DNA from: a bacterium
GTDB lineage: Bacteria > Zhuqueibacterota > Zhuqueibacteria > Zhuqueibacterales > Zhuqueibacteraceae
DNA length: 64,000 nucleotides
Direction: 5' to 3'
Assembly: GCA_023150945.1 (NCBI GenBank)
Contig: JAKLJX010000008.1
Location: 124,001-188,000, forward strand
Below, piece after piece: positions 34,043 through 42,358 of this stretch. Position 1 is the stretch's first letter; the number at the start of each line of letters is the position of its first letter. The translations under genes and the position numbers were made by a program. The notes under the pieces were generated by a model. It did not search any database. It had not been told where the DNA came from and worked only from the letters and a program-made list of their open reading frames with translations.

Positions 34043-34236
34043 GCGACTGCCCCCAACCTGCAACACCCACCCCTAAATGTCAAGTGAAAACATGGGGCGG
34101 CCGTTTCCAGCCGGTGGCATGGGGATTGTAATTTGACGCTTTATTCACGCCTATCGGCTCCTCACGCTGGAGCCTGCGGCAACGCCGGCGCGACAGCACG
34201 CCCATTTGACCACGATAACAGTCACGGAGACCGGGA

Positions 34237-34818
34237 ATGGAAAAGATCATTGCCCGCTGGGAATGGCGGACGTTCGGCCACGCTTTCGGCGTCGCCGAGG
34301 AAAAAATCAAAACCTATCCCGCCAAAGTGCGGGAGAGTTCAGAGGTGTACATTCTGTCGGCGCGCAGCATGGACAACACCAAGATCCGCGACGGCCTCAT
34401 GGACATCAAGTATCTGGTTCAGGTGAACGAAAACCAGCTTGAACAATGGTATCCCTTGATGAAGGCGGGCTTCCCCATTCAACCCGAACAACTGCAGCAA
34501 ACGCTTAAAGCCTGGAAGATCGAAATCCCGGAGGCGGACCTGCGCGAGTATTCCTACGATGAATTCTTGGACGTCCTGGTGAAACGCCATCCGCTGCTCG
34601 CGATGGTGCACGTGTACAAAGAACGGCACGGCTACACCATCAACAACTGCATCGTCGAGATTGCCAACTTGAAATTCGACAATCAGCCGATCCGCACCAT
34701 TGCGGTGGAGCATGAAGATGCGGCGTTGGTGTATGACACCGTGCGCATGTTGAGTCTCGCAGGTTTGGAAAACACCAACTATCTGAAAGCGCTCAAGCGC
34801 TTTGCCGCGATGCCCTGA
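34237..34818 (+). CDS. CYTH-like domain protein (first of a pair)
   Basis: A 193-residue cytoplasmic protein. Segments VYILSARSMDNTKIRDG, MDIKYLVQVNENQLEQW, FIQ-like PIQPEQLQQTL, LLAMVHVYKERHGYTINNCI and RTIAVEHEDA fit a CYTH/triphosphate-tunnel fold with alternating charged strands (K-R-K pattern). The N-terminal ExExK signature is degenerate (WEWRTFG), unlike the second CYTH protein. CYTH proteins act on triphosphates or polyphosphate, or make cAMP; here the activity cannot be chosen. It is the first rightward gene after the divergent sensor operon. Confidence 0.65.
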   Translation: MEKIIARWEWRTFGHAFGVAEEKIKTYPAKVRESSEVYILSARSMDNTKIRDGLMDIKYLVQVNENQLEQWYPLMKAGFPIQPEQLQQTLKAWKIEIPEADLREYSYDEFLDVLVKRHPLLAMVHVYKERHGYTINNCIVEIANLKFDNQPIRTIAVEHEDAALVYDTVRMLSLAGLENTNYLKALKRFAAMP

Positions 34819-34980
34819 GGGAAAGGAGCGCCGCCGTGCCCAAACCGGCCTCGTTGCCCGCGCCTGTGGTCCGGCGTGGAGACGAGGCCGGCGGGCGCAA
34901 GCGGCGATCGTGCAACGAACATTGGCGCGCCTGACCGAGGTTGCGCTGAGCATCTCCCCAACCTGAATCGGAGCGTGAAC

Positions 34981-35451
34981 ATGGCCAAAGAAGTCGAAAG
35001 AAAATTCCTGGTCAAAGGTCTCGAGTGGAAGCGCCTGGCCGAGGGGGTGGCCTACCGCCAGGGCTATCTCTCCACCGTGAAAGAACGCACGGTGCGCGTG
35101 CGCACCGTGGGCGATAAAGGCTATCTCACCATCAAGGGGCTGACCGTCGGCGTCACGCGCAGCGAGTTCGAATACGAAATCCCCGTGGCCGACGCCAACG
35201 CCCTGCTCGACGATTTGTGTGAGCGGCCGTTGATCGAAAAAAACCGCTACAAAGTGGCGCACGCGGGATTGACCTGGGAGATCGACGAGTTCTTCGGCGA
35301 GAACAACGGACTCGTCGTGGCGGAAGTGGAGCTGCAGGATGCCCAGCAAAAGATCGAGCTGCCGGCCTGGATCGGTGAAGAAGTCTCCGGCGACCCGCGC
35401 TATTTCAATGCCAATTTGATTAAACACCCCTACACGAAATGGCAGCCGTAA
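34981..35451 (+). CDS. CYTH domain protein (triphosphatase/adenylate cyclase-like)
   Basis: A 156-residue protein. It has the classical ExExK motif EVERKFLV at residues 4-11. Tunnel-strand motifs follow: QGYLSTVKERTVRVRTVGDK, YLTIKGLTVGVTRSEFEYEI, LIEKNRYKVAH, WEIDEFFGENNGLVVAEVEL. These paired Glu and Arg/Lys residues coordinate metal and triphosphate in the TTM family (thiamine/inorganic triphosphatases, class IV cyclases, VTC polyphosphate polymerase relatives). It overlaps the DASS transporter gene by 13 bp, so they are coupled. Function is most likely inorganic triphosphatase, but that is inference. Confidence 0.87.
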   Translation: MAKEVERKFLVKGLEWKRLAEGVAYRQGYLSTVKERTVRVRTVGDKGYLTIKGLTVGVTRSEFEYEIPVADANALLDDLCERPLIEKNRYKVAHAGLTWEIDEFFGENNGLVVAEVELQDAQQKIELPAWIGEEVSGDPRYFNANLIKHPYTKWQP

Positions 35452-36971
35452 CGACTGAGACGCTGGACGACATTCTCGACCTCGAGAAGCACAAGCTGTC
35501 CGTCATCCCGCAGAAGCAAGCCACGCCGGTGGAGCAGTGGCTGAAATATGTCAGCGTGCCGGTGGGATTTTTGATTTTCGGCCTGCTCTACTTCATGCCC
35601 ACGCCCGCCGGCCTGACCGCCGCGGGCCAGGCCGTGCTCGCCAGCTTCGCGCTGGCGCTGGTGCTGTGGATTTCGGAAGCGATCCCCACCCACGTCACCT
35701 CGCTGGTGCTCATGGTGTTTCTGGTGTTTCTCAACGGCTGGGACATGAGCAGCGTGCTGGGCTCGCTGGGCTACGATGTCATTTGGTTGAATGTGATGGC
35801 GTTCGTGCTCAGCTCGTTGCTGGTGAAAACGCAGCTTGCCAAACGCATCGCGCTCAACCTGATCGTCCGTTTCGGGCACCGCGGCATGCCGATGCTGCTG
35901 GCCTTCGTGATTTTGCAGCTCTCGCTGGCACCCTTGATTCCCGCCACCGCGGCGCGCACCGTGATCACCCTCCCCATCATGCTCATCGTGGCCGCGATCT
36001 ACGGCTCCACCAGCGAAAAGCCCAACAGTTTCGGCAAGAATCTGCTGCTGCAGAATCTCATCGGCATCAACGTCGCCTCCTCCGGCTTCCTCACCGGCAG
36101 CACCGCCAACATCATCGCCATCGCCTTCATCTACAATCTCGGCGGCACCAAGGTCTACTACAGCGACTGGATGTTCGCCAATCTGCCGCTGGTGATTGTG
36201 CTGTTGCTGGTCACCTGGTATCTCGGCCCCAAGCTCATCCTGCGGTTGAAACCGGAATGCGCCACGCCCCACATCGCCGGCGGCATCGACGCACTGAAGC
36301 GCCAGTTGGACAAGATGGGACACATCACCGCGCTGGAGAAAAAGGGCGCACTGATTTTCGGCGCCGTCGTCCTGTTGTGGGTCACCGACCGGTTTCATCG
36401 CAGCCTGTTCGGCTTCGAGATCGATCCGGTGATGGCGGCCTTGGTGGGCGGCATCATTGCCCTGCTGCCCCGCATCGGCATTCTCAAATGGAACGAAGCC
36501 GACATTCCCTGGCATCTGATGCTGTTCAGCGCGGGCGCCTATGCCGGCGGCCTGGCGCTCAACGATACCGGCGCGGCGCAATGGGTGATTTCCCAAATCT
36601 TCACGCGCTTGAATTTCAGCCATGACATCAGCTTCTGGCAGGTCTACGTCATCGTCATTGCGCTCATGCTCTATTCGCATCTGGTGTTCACCAGCAAGAC
36701 CATGCGCACGATCATTCTGATTCCCTTCATCATCTCGCTGGCGCGCGAGCTGGGTTTCAGTCCGCTGGCGCTCGCCCTGCCCGCGGCTTTCACCATCGAT
36801 TGGGTGATCGGCCTGCCGATCAGCGCCAAGCCCAACGTCATTCTCTTCACCACCGGCCAATACTCGGTGTTGGAGAACATTCGCTATGGCGTGATCGTGG
36901 CCACCATCGGCCTGGGCCTGCTGATCATCGCCGGCTTCACCTGGTTTCGCGTGCTCGGCATCACGCCCTAG
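35439..36971 (+). CDS. DASS/SLC13-family anion transporter
   Basis: A 510-residue polytopic protein of the divalent anion:sodium symporter family with 11-12 membrane segments. Signature elements are LVLWISEAIPTHVTSLVLMV, the first re-entrant motif around APLIPATAARTVITLPIM, and IGINVASSGFLTGSTANIIA, with a second-half repeat around YSHLVFTSKTMRTIILIPF and DWVIGLPISAKPNVIL. Known members carry sulfate, C4-dicarboxylates or phosphate. The start codon lies within the preceding CYTH gene. Phosphate/anion genes downstream make an inorganic anion substrate attractive but not certain. Confidence 0.9.
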   Translation: MAAVTTETLDDILDLEKHKLSVIPQKQATPVEQWLKYVSVPVGFLIFGLLYFMPTPAGLTAAGQAVLASFALALVLWISEAIPTHVTSLVLMVFLVFLNGWDMSSVLGSLGYDVIWLNVMAFVLSSLLVKTQLAKRIALNLIVRFGHRGMPMLLAFVILQLSLAPLIPATAARTVITLPIMLIVAAIYGSTSEKPNSFGKNLLLQNLIGINVASSGFLTGSTANIIAIAFIYNLGGTKVYYSDWMFANLPLVIVLLLVTWYLGPKLILRLKPECATPHIAGGIDALKRQLDKMGHITALEKKGALIFGAVVLLWVTDRFHRSLFGFEIDPVMAALVGGIIALLPRIGILKWNEADIPWHLMLFSAGAYAGGLALNDTGAAQWVISQIFTRLNFSHDISFWQVYVIVIALMLYSHLVFTSKTMRTIILIPFIISLARELGFSPLALALPAAFTIDWVIGLPISAKPNVILFTTGQYSVLENIRYGVIVATIGLGLLIIAGFTWFRVLGITP

Positions 36972-37020
36972 CGTTGCCGGCGCGTGGCCGCCGGGTTCAT
37001 TTCATTTCGGCAGGAATCGC

Positions 37021-37737
37021 ATGCGTGTCAATCTCATCATTCTCGGCCTGCTGCTCGCCGCAGCACCGGCGGCTCTGGCCGCGGGGCGGGTCTTGCGGAT
37101 GACGGAGACGCTCTCGTTGGCGGCCGACGGCAGCGCCCAGGTCAGCGTGCAGTTCAACGCAACCGCCGCGGCCGGCGACACGCTTATTCTGCCCTATGCC
37201 TTCACCGCCTGGCCGGATACAATTGTGCACGGCGGGAAGATCGGCAGCGCGACGGAACGCCTCAGCCACGGCCGGCGCCAGCTCATGCTCACGCTGGCGG
37301 AGAGCGTCACGGCGCAGGACACGCTGCGCTATGCCTTCGCCTTGCAGCAGGCGACGCCGCTGGGCGGGCCGGCCAAGCAGGATTTCGGCAACTACGATCT
37401 GTCCTATCGCATGGTACACACGTCTCCGGCGCCGCTCGAGCGCTTCACCGTGGCAATCATTCTGCCCGAGCATTTCGTCGTCAACACCATCCAGTCGAGC
37501 ACGCCCGCCCGTCCGGCCAATGCCGGCACGTCGCCCTACAAGCTCGGGATGATCGCCGGCCGCCACCGCGTGACCTTGACCGACTCGACGGTGCTGCAGG
37601 GCGAGGTCGTGGCGCTGGCCTTCCAGACGAAATCCGGACGCAAATCGCCCCTGTTCATCGCGGTGCTGGTGTTGATCGCCGGCATTTATCTGCTTCTGTT
37701 TCGCGATCTCGTGTTTCCCGGCCGCAGCAAGGCATAA
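37021..37737 (+). CDS. Secreted protein with C-terminal membrane anchor, unknown function
   Basis: A 238-residue protein with a signal peptide (LIILGLLLAAAPAALAAG). A beta-rich domain (VLRMTETLSLAADGSAQVSV, LPYAFTAWPDTI, LSYRMVHTSPAPLERFTVAI) is followed by one C-terminal helix (LFIAVLVLIAGIYLLLFRDLV) and a basic end. The fold suggests an Ig-like or LPS-transport-like beta-sandwich displayed in the periplasm. I recognise no family. It lies 3 bp before DUF47 and is thus probably part of the PiT phosphate operon, perhaps as a periplasmic partner. Confidence 0.75.
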   Translation: MRVNLIILGLLLAAAPAALAAGRVLRMTETLSLAADGSAQVSVQFNATAAAGDTLILPYAFTAWPDTIVHGGKIGSATERLSHGRRQLMLTLAESVTAQDTLRYAFALQQATPLGGPAKQDFGNYDLSYRMVHTSPAPLERFTVAIILPEHFVVNTIQSSTPARPANAGTSPYKLGMIAGRHRVTLTDSTVLQGEVVALAFQTKSGRKSPLFIAVLVLIAGIYLLLFRDLVFPGRSKA

Positions 37738-37740
37738 GCC

Positions 37741-38385
37741 ATGGCACTCCTGTTCAAAAACACCAAGCTGGTTGAGCTGCAAATCGACGAGTATCTCGAT
37801 CAGATCGTGCAGGGCGGGCTGGTGTTCAAAGAGGGCGTGCGCTTCTATCTCGAAGGCCGCAGCGAGGAGTTCGAAACGCATCTGGCGCTGCTGCGCGAGA
37901 TGGAGAACAAGGCTGACACGCTGCGGCGCAACATCGAAAGCCAGCTCTATCTGCGCACGCTGATTCCCGAATCGCGCGGCGATGTGCTCGGCCTGCTGGA
38001 AAGTGCCGACAAGGTGTTGAACATCATCACCGACACCTTGCTGGAGTTTTCCGTGGAGATTCCCAGCCTGCCCACCGAGGTGCACCAGCAGTTCCTGGAC
38101 CTGGTGGATTACGCCATCAATTGCAGCGAGCACACGGTCGGCGGCATTCGCGCTTATTTCCGCAATCTCGCGGCGGTGCGCGACCACATCAACAAGGTCC
38201 AGCTCTACCGCCGGGAAACCAACCGCATGGCCGAGACCATCAAACGCACCATCTTCCGGCGGCGCATGGCGCTCAGCCGCAAGATTCACGTACGCTACTT
38301 CAGTTACCACGTCGAGCGCATCGCGGAGCAGGCCGATGACGTCTGTGACCGGCTGGCGATTGCCGCGATCAAGAAGTACGAATAG
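37741..38385 (+). CDS. DUF47/PhoU-like regulator of PiT phosphate transporter
   Basis: A 214-residue, mostly helical PhoU-like DUF47 protein. Characteristic segments are EFETHLALLREMENKADTLRR with acidic metal-binding helices, LESADKVLNIITDTLLEFSV, DYAINCSEHTV and EQADDVCDRLAIAAIKKYE. These proteins are nearly always paired with PiT transporters and are thought to regulate them. The next gene begins 2 bp after the stop, and that gene is indeed a PiT transporter. Confidence 0.92.
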   Translation: MALLFKNTKLVELQIDEYLDQIVQGGLVFKEGVRFYLEGRSEEFETHLALLREMENKADTLRRNIESQLYLRTLIPESRGDVLGLLESADKVLNIITDTLLEFSVEIPSLPTEVHQQFLDLVDYAINCSEHTVGGIRAYFRNLAAVRDHINKVQLYRRETNRMAETIKRTIFRRRMALSRKIHVRYFSYHVERIAEQADDVCDRLAIAAIKKYE

Positions 38386-38387
38386 CA

Positions 38388-39515
38388 ATGAGCGCCACCA
38401 CTCTGTTTTTCATCAGCAGCGGCATCTTTCTCGGCTGGTCGCTGGGCGCCAACCACGCGGCCAATGTCTTCGGCACCGCGGTGATGTCGAAGATGGTGCG
38501 CTACCGTGTGGCCGCGATTGTGGCCGGCATTTTCGTGACGCTGGGCGCCGTGTTTGGCGGCGCGGGAACGACGCAGACCATCAACCAGCTCGGCGCCGTC
38601 AATGCCCTGGCCGGGAGTTTCACCGTGGCGCTCGCCGTGGGCGTGGCCGTGGCGTGGATGACGTATCTCAAGCTGCCGGTCTCCACCTCCCAGGCCATCG
38701 TCGGCGGCATCATTGGCTGGAACTTGTTTACCGGATCACCGACCGACACCAACGCCATCGTCAAGATCGTCAGCACCTGGGTCACCAGCCCGCTGCTGGC
38801 CGCGTTCTTTGCCTTCGTATTGTTCCTGCTGCTGGAACGCACGCTCAAACGCGCGCGCATCCACCTGCTGGAAATCGATGCCTACACGCGCGCCGGTTTG
38901 CTGATCGTGGGCGCGCTTGCCTCCTTTGCGCTGGGCGCGAACAACATCGCCAATGTGATGGGGCTGTTTGTGCCGGCCTCGCCCTTTCACGATGTCACGT
39001 TGGGCCATGGCCTCACCTTCAGTGGAACGCAGCAGTTGTTCCTGATTGGCGGACTCGCGATTGCGATCGGCATCTACACCTACGGCCAGCAGGTGATGGT
39101 CACGGTGGGCAGCGATCTCTACCGCATCACGCCGCTCTCCGGCCTGGTGGTAGTGCTGGCCGAGTCGATCGTGCTTTTTCTGTTTTCCTCGCAAACGCTG
39201 GAGGCTCTGCTGCTCCGGCTGCATCTGCCCACGATTCCATTGGTGCCGTTGTCGAGCACGCAGGCGGTGATCGGCGCGGTGGTGGGCGTCGGCATGGCCA
39301 AGCAGGGCCGCCCGGTGAATCTGCGCGTGCTCGGCAAGATCGCCGCCGGCTGGGTGATTGCGCCGCTGGCGGCCTTGCTCATGACTTTCATCTCGTTGTT
39401 CTTCGTGCAGAATGTTTTCGAGCAGCGCGTCATCGCGGCGCAGCCGGCTGCAGCTCCGCTCGTTGCGACCGCCGCGGCGCCGGCAGGATTATCCGGCCCG
39501 TTCTTCGCGCCGTGA
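38388..39515 (+). CDS. PiT-family inorganic phosphate transporter
   Basis: A 375-residue membrane protein with 10 or more segments and two inverted signature motifs: SLGANHAANVFGTAVMSKMV near the start and FALGANNIANVMGLFVPASP in the second half. It also has LKLPVSTSQAIVGGIIGW and LSSTQAVIGAVVGVGMAKQG, the PiT D/N-rich boxes. It imports phosphate with H+ or Na+. The gene is 2 bp downstream of DUF47 and 147 bp upstream of a porin O/P gene, so it forms the core of the phosphate module. Confidence 0.95.
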   Translation: MSATTLFFISSGIFLGWSLGANHAANVFGTAVMSKMVRYRVAAIVAGIFVTLGAVFGGAGTTQTINQLGAVNALAGSFTVALAVGVAVAWMTYLKLPVSTSQAIVGGIIGWNLFTGSPTDTNAIVKIVSTWVTSPLLAAFFAFVLFLLLERTLKRARIHLLEIDAYTRAGLLIVGALASFALGANNIANVMGLFVPASPFHDVTLGHGLTFSGTQQLFLIGGLAIAIGIYTYGQQVMVTVGSDLYRITPLSGLVVVLAESIVLFLFSSQTLEALLLRLHLPTIPLVPLSSTQAVIGAVVGVGMAKQGRPVNLRVLGKIAAGWVIAPLAALLMTFISLFFVQNVFEQRVIAAQPAAAPLVATAAAPAGLSGPFFAP

Positions 39516-39661
39516 TGCGCCGGGAGCGCGGCTCCGTTTGCCGGCGCGTTCAGGCAATGGCTCATGACAGCGCCGGTTGCGCTCCGCGCAGAACCGTCAT
39601 TCATTCGTCAGCAGTAAGGGAAACGTACTCTATCACCCCACACATGCAAGGGAGGTAAATC

Positions 39662-40915
39662 ATGAGAAAGTTCGCGCTCATTTTCTGCGGACTGTTGTTG
39701 CTGCTCGGGCCCGGCCTGGTGCTCGCGCAAAGTGAAGGCATTGCCGAGGGCCCCAAGGTGCCGCTGGGCACGGAGGCGCGTTCCGGCAAGCTGTTCTTTG
39801 AATCCGAGGACGGCCAGTTTCAGTGGTGGCTCGATTCGCGCATTCAGGCTGACGGCGCGCTCTATTTCGAAAACAAGAATCGTCTGAGCAACGGCACCAT
39901 CATGCGCCGCGCCACGCTGGCGCTCAAAGCCGTGCTGTGGAAAAACTGGCAGGCGGAAATCGATCTCGATTTCGGCGACGCCGTACTCGATGCCCGCGAC
40001 ATTTGGATGCGCTATAACTTTCCCAACCGCGGGCTGGCGCTGCAGGTCGGCAACTTCAAAGAACCGTTCGGCCTGGAGCGCCTCACCAGCTCGCGGTTGC
40101 TGACTTTCATGGAACGGGCAAGCGCCACCAATGCTTTCGCGCTCGGCCGGCGCATGGGTTTTGCCGCGCGCTACTGGACCGACCACGGCCAACTGACGCT
40201 GGGCGTGTTCGGGCATGAGCTGGGCACCAAGATCGACAAAGGCACGCAAGACGAAGGTTATTCGGTCAATGGCCGGCTCACGGTGGCGCCGATCAACAAA
40301 AAGGGCAGTACGCTGCATCTCGGCTTTGCCGCGGCCTCCAAAACGCCGGACGCGGTCTCCGATCTCCCGGCCAACACCATCGAGATCAATGCCCGCACCG
40401 AGACTTATGTCTTCGATCCCAAGCCGCTGCACACCGGCGACATTCGCGATGTGAACTACTATGATCGCTTCGGTGGTGAGCTGGGCGGCGTCAAAGGCCC
40501 GTTCTACTTCCAGGGCGAGTTCATCGCCACGAAGGTGCACCGGTGGTACGGCAAGCCGATCGCCAAATTTGCCGGCGGCTACGGCACGGTGAGCTTCATG
40601 CTGACCGGCGAATCGCGCGTGTATTATGTCGACGAAGGCGAATTCGGCCCGGTGGACAAGCCGAAACGCGATTGGGGCGCATTGGAGCTTGCCGCGCGCT
40701 TCAGCAAGCTCGACCTCAATGACGAAGCGGCCGGCATTAAAGGCGGCCAGAGCGACCAGTTGATGCTCGGCCTGAACTGGTACCCCAACATGAACTTCAA
40801 GATCATGCTCAACTATTCGCGGGCGATGCTGGACAAGTTCGCCACCAGCAAAGGCCGGATGAACGGCGACGATGAATTCTCCTTCGTGCAAATGCGCTTC
40901 CAGGCCTCGCTGTAA
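39662..40915 (+). CDS. Phosphate-selective porin O/P-family outer-membrane protein
   Basis: A 417-residue beta-barrel protein with a signal peptide (LIFCGLLLLLGPGLVLAQ) and a strong GGGAGG ribosome site. Porin O/P hallmarks are RIQADGALYFEN, RRATLALKAVLWKNWQAEID, DLDFGDAVLDARDIWMRYNF, VGNFKEPFGLERLTSSRLLT, FMERASA and a C-terminal aromatic-ended barrel strand (FSFVQMRFQASL). Such porins give specific passage to phosphate or polyphosphate. It completes an outer-membrane to inner-membrane phosphate route with PiT. Confidence 0.93.
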   Translation: MRKFALIFCGLLLLLGPGLVLAQSEGIAEGPKVPLGTEARSGKLFFESEDGQFQWWLDSRIQADGALYFENKNRLSNGTIMRRATLALKAVLWKNWQAEIDLDFGDAVLDARDIWMRYNFPNRGLALQVGNFKEPFGLERLTSSRLLTFMERASATNAFALGRRMGFAARYWTDHGQLTLGVFGHELGTKIDKGTQDEGYSVNGRLTVAPINKKGSTLHLGFAAASKTPDAVSDLPANTIEINARTETYVFDPKPLHTGDIRDVNYYDRFGGELGGVKGPFYFQGEFIATKVHRWYGKPIAKFAGGYGTVSFMLTGESRVYYVDEGEFGPVDKPKRDWGALELAARFSKLDLNDEAAGIKGGQSDQLMLGLNWYPNMNFKIMLNYSRAMLDKFATSKGRMNGDDEFSFVQMRFQASL

Positions 40916-40965
40916 CGGGACAGAAGCTCGAACTCTCACAGCCGAATACTCGATGAGGTCAACAC

Positions 40966-41478
40966 ATGAAAGCCAATACTGCAAAGTATGTTCTCGTGCT
41001 TCTGGGCGCGGCGCTGGTGCTTGCTTCCTGCTCACGCAAGGAGCCGCCCCTGGCCCCGGAAGTCGTGGTGGTTCCCGGCAAGGCCGTGATCAATGAAGTC
41101 TATTCCCGTGGCGTGCCCACCGATCCGGACTGGGTCGAGCTTTACAATCCCGGCACCACGCCGGTCGACATCAGCGGATATTTGATCTATGATTCCGGCG
41201 GGCAAAGTGGCGTGAAACCCAAGAAGGCCATTCCCGCCGGCACTTCGATCACGGCGAAAGGCTATTACGTCATCGTCACGGATGGTTCCGAATCCGCTGA
41301 CTTCGGCCTGTCCAGTGCGGGCGAGCAGGTTTGGCTGGAGGACACGGCCGGCAATGTCATCGACACCGTGACCTTCACCGCCATGGACGTGACGCAATCT
41401 TACGGCCGGCTGCCGGACGGCGGCACCACCTGGCAACTCTGCAACACCATCACCCGCGGCAGTACCAACAAGCCGTAA
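40966..41478 (+). CDS. Lipoprotein with one lamin-tail domain
   Basis: A 170-residue protein with lipobox LVLASC (Cys23). The rest is a single lamin-tail (LTD) domain: VINEVYSRGVPTDPDWVELYNPG, VDISGYLIYDSGG, YYVIVTDGSESADFGLSSAGE, VWLEDTAGNVIDTVTF. Bacterial LTDs are cell-surface Ig-like modules often beside secreted nucleases. It starts 51 bp after the porin gene and is closely related to the three-domain protein at 42359, so a duplication or shared module is evident. No enzyme motif. Confidence 0.85.
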   Translation: MKANTAKYVLVLLGAALVLASCSRKEPPLAPEVVVVPGKAVINEVYSRGVPTDPDWVELYNPGTTPVDISGYLIYDSGGQSGVKPKKAIPAGTSITAKGYYVIVTDGSESADFGLSSAGEQVWLEDTAGNVIDTVTFTAMDVTQSYGRLPDGGTTWQLCNTITRGSTNKP

Positions 41479-41489
41479 CCGTTTGAGCA

Positions 41490-41521
41490 GGGAGAAGCCG
41501 GCGATCGCGCCGGCTTCTCCC
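41490..41521 (+). terminator. Strong hairpin terminator after the lamin-tail lipoprotein gene
   Basis: GGGAGAAGCCGGC pairs perfectly with GCCGGCTTCTCCC around the loop GATCGC (13-bp stem). It starts 12 bases after the stop codon; only a weak T-run (TTTT at 41526) follows, so it may be a partial or attenuating terminator before the next gene. Confidence 0.75.
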
Positions 41522-41545
41522 ACAGTTTTGGAAGGAGACGAGAAC

Positions 41546-42343
41546 GTGCCCACCGCCCCTCTCCCGCCGCGTTTTACTTCTGCGTTCGTGCGCGCCCTCA
41601 GCAAGGCCGCTGCGCTGGCGGCCATGGTGCCCTTGCTCCTCAGCTCATGCCAGCGCAGTGAGCCGGCGGCTCCGGCGACGAAGCCGGCCACCAAAAGTCT
41701 CGAGCTCGTCGCGGTGCATGCCATTGCCGTGGGCGAGCCTTCGGGACTGGCCTATGCCGCACGCACGCAAACGCTCTACATGATATCGGATTCGCGTTCC
41801 GAAATCTTCACCATTGACAGCACCGGCAAGATTCTGAGCGCATTGCCGGTAGCGGCGCAGGACATGGAAGGGATCACGCTTTCGCCTGGGGCGGATACCA
41901 TCTATGTCGTCGAAGAAACGGCCTCGCAGGTCACGACCTTCCTGGCCAACGGCGTCAAGCTGTCGTCCTTTCCGGTCATGGTCAGACGCGATCCGAAACA
42001 CGCGCTGGAGGGCATCACGCTCGATCATCGCGGCCATCTCTTTGTGATCAACGAAAAGAATCCCACCATGCTGCTGGAATTCGCGGGCCGCGTCGAGCTT
42101 GCACATCAAGTGCTGGACTATACCTCCGACATTTCCGACATCTGCTACGACGCCGGTAGTGATTGCTTCTGGATTGTCAGCGATGAGTCGAAGAAAGTGA
42201 TCAAGATCTCGCGCGCCGGCGCCCTGCTCGGCGAATGGGATTGCCCGGCAACGCAGGGCGAGGGCATCGCGTTGATTGGCGGCCGCTTGTATGTCGTCTC
42301 CGATGCCGAAGCCAAGCTGTACGTTTTCCATAGACCGTCCTAA
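41546..42343 (+). CDS. SdiA-regulated-type beta-propeller lipoprotein
   Basis: About 265 residues, started at GTG 41546 because GGAAGGAGA lies just upstream; ATG alternatives lie before the terminator hairpin. Lipobox is LLLSSC. The domain shows repeated beta-propeller blades: LAYAARTQTLYMISDSRSEI, MEGITLSPGADTIYVVEET, LEGITLDHRGHLFVINEKNP, DISDICYDAGSDCFWIVSDE, GEGIALIGGRLYVVSDAEAK. This fits the SdiA-regulated family (PF06977), a propeller related to phytase-like folds. Acidic propeller residues could bind Ca2+ and phosphate esters. Role inferred only from context. Confidence 0.82.
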   Translation: MPTAPLPPRFTSAFVRALSKAAALAAMVPLLLSSCQRSEPAAPATKPATKSLELVAVHAIAVGEPSGLAYAARTQTLYMISDSRSEIFTIDSTGKILSALPVAAQDMEGITLSPGADTIYVVEETASQVTTFLANGVKLSSFPVMVRRDPKHALEGITLDHRGHLFVINEKNPTMLLEFAGRVELAHQVLDYTSDISDICYDAGSDCFWIVSDESKKVIKISRAGALLGEWDCPATQGEGIALIGGRLYVVSDAEAKLYVFHRPS

Positions 42344-42358
42344 GAAAAGGAATCGACA

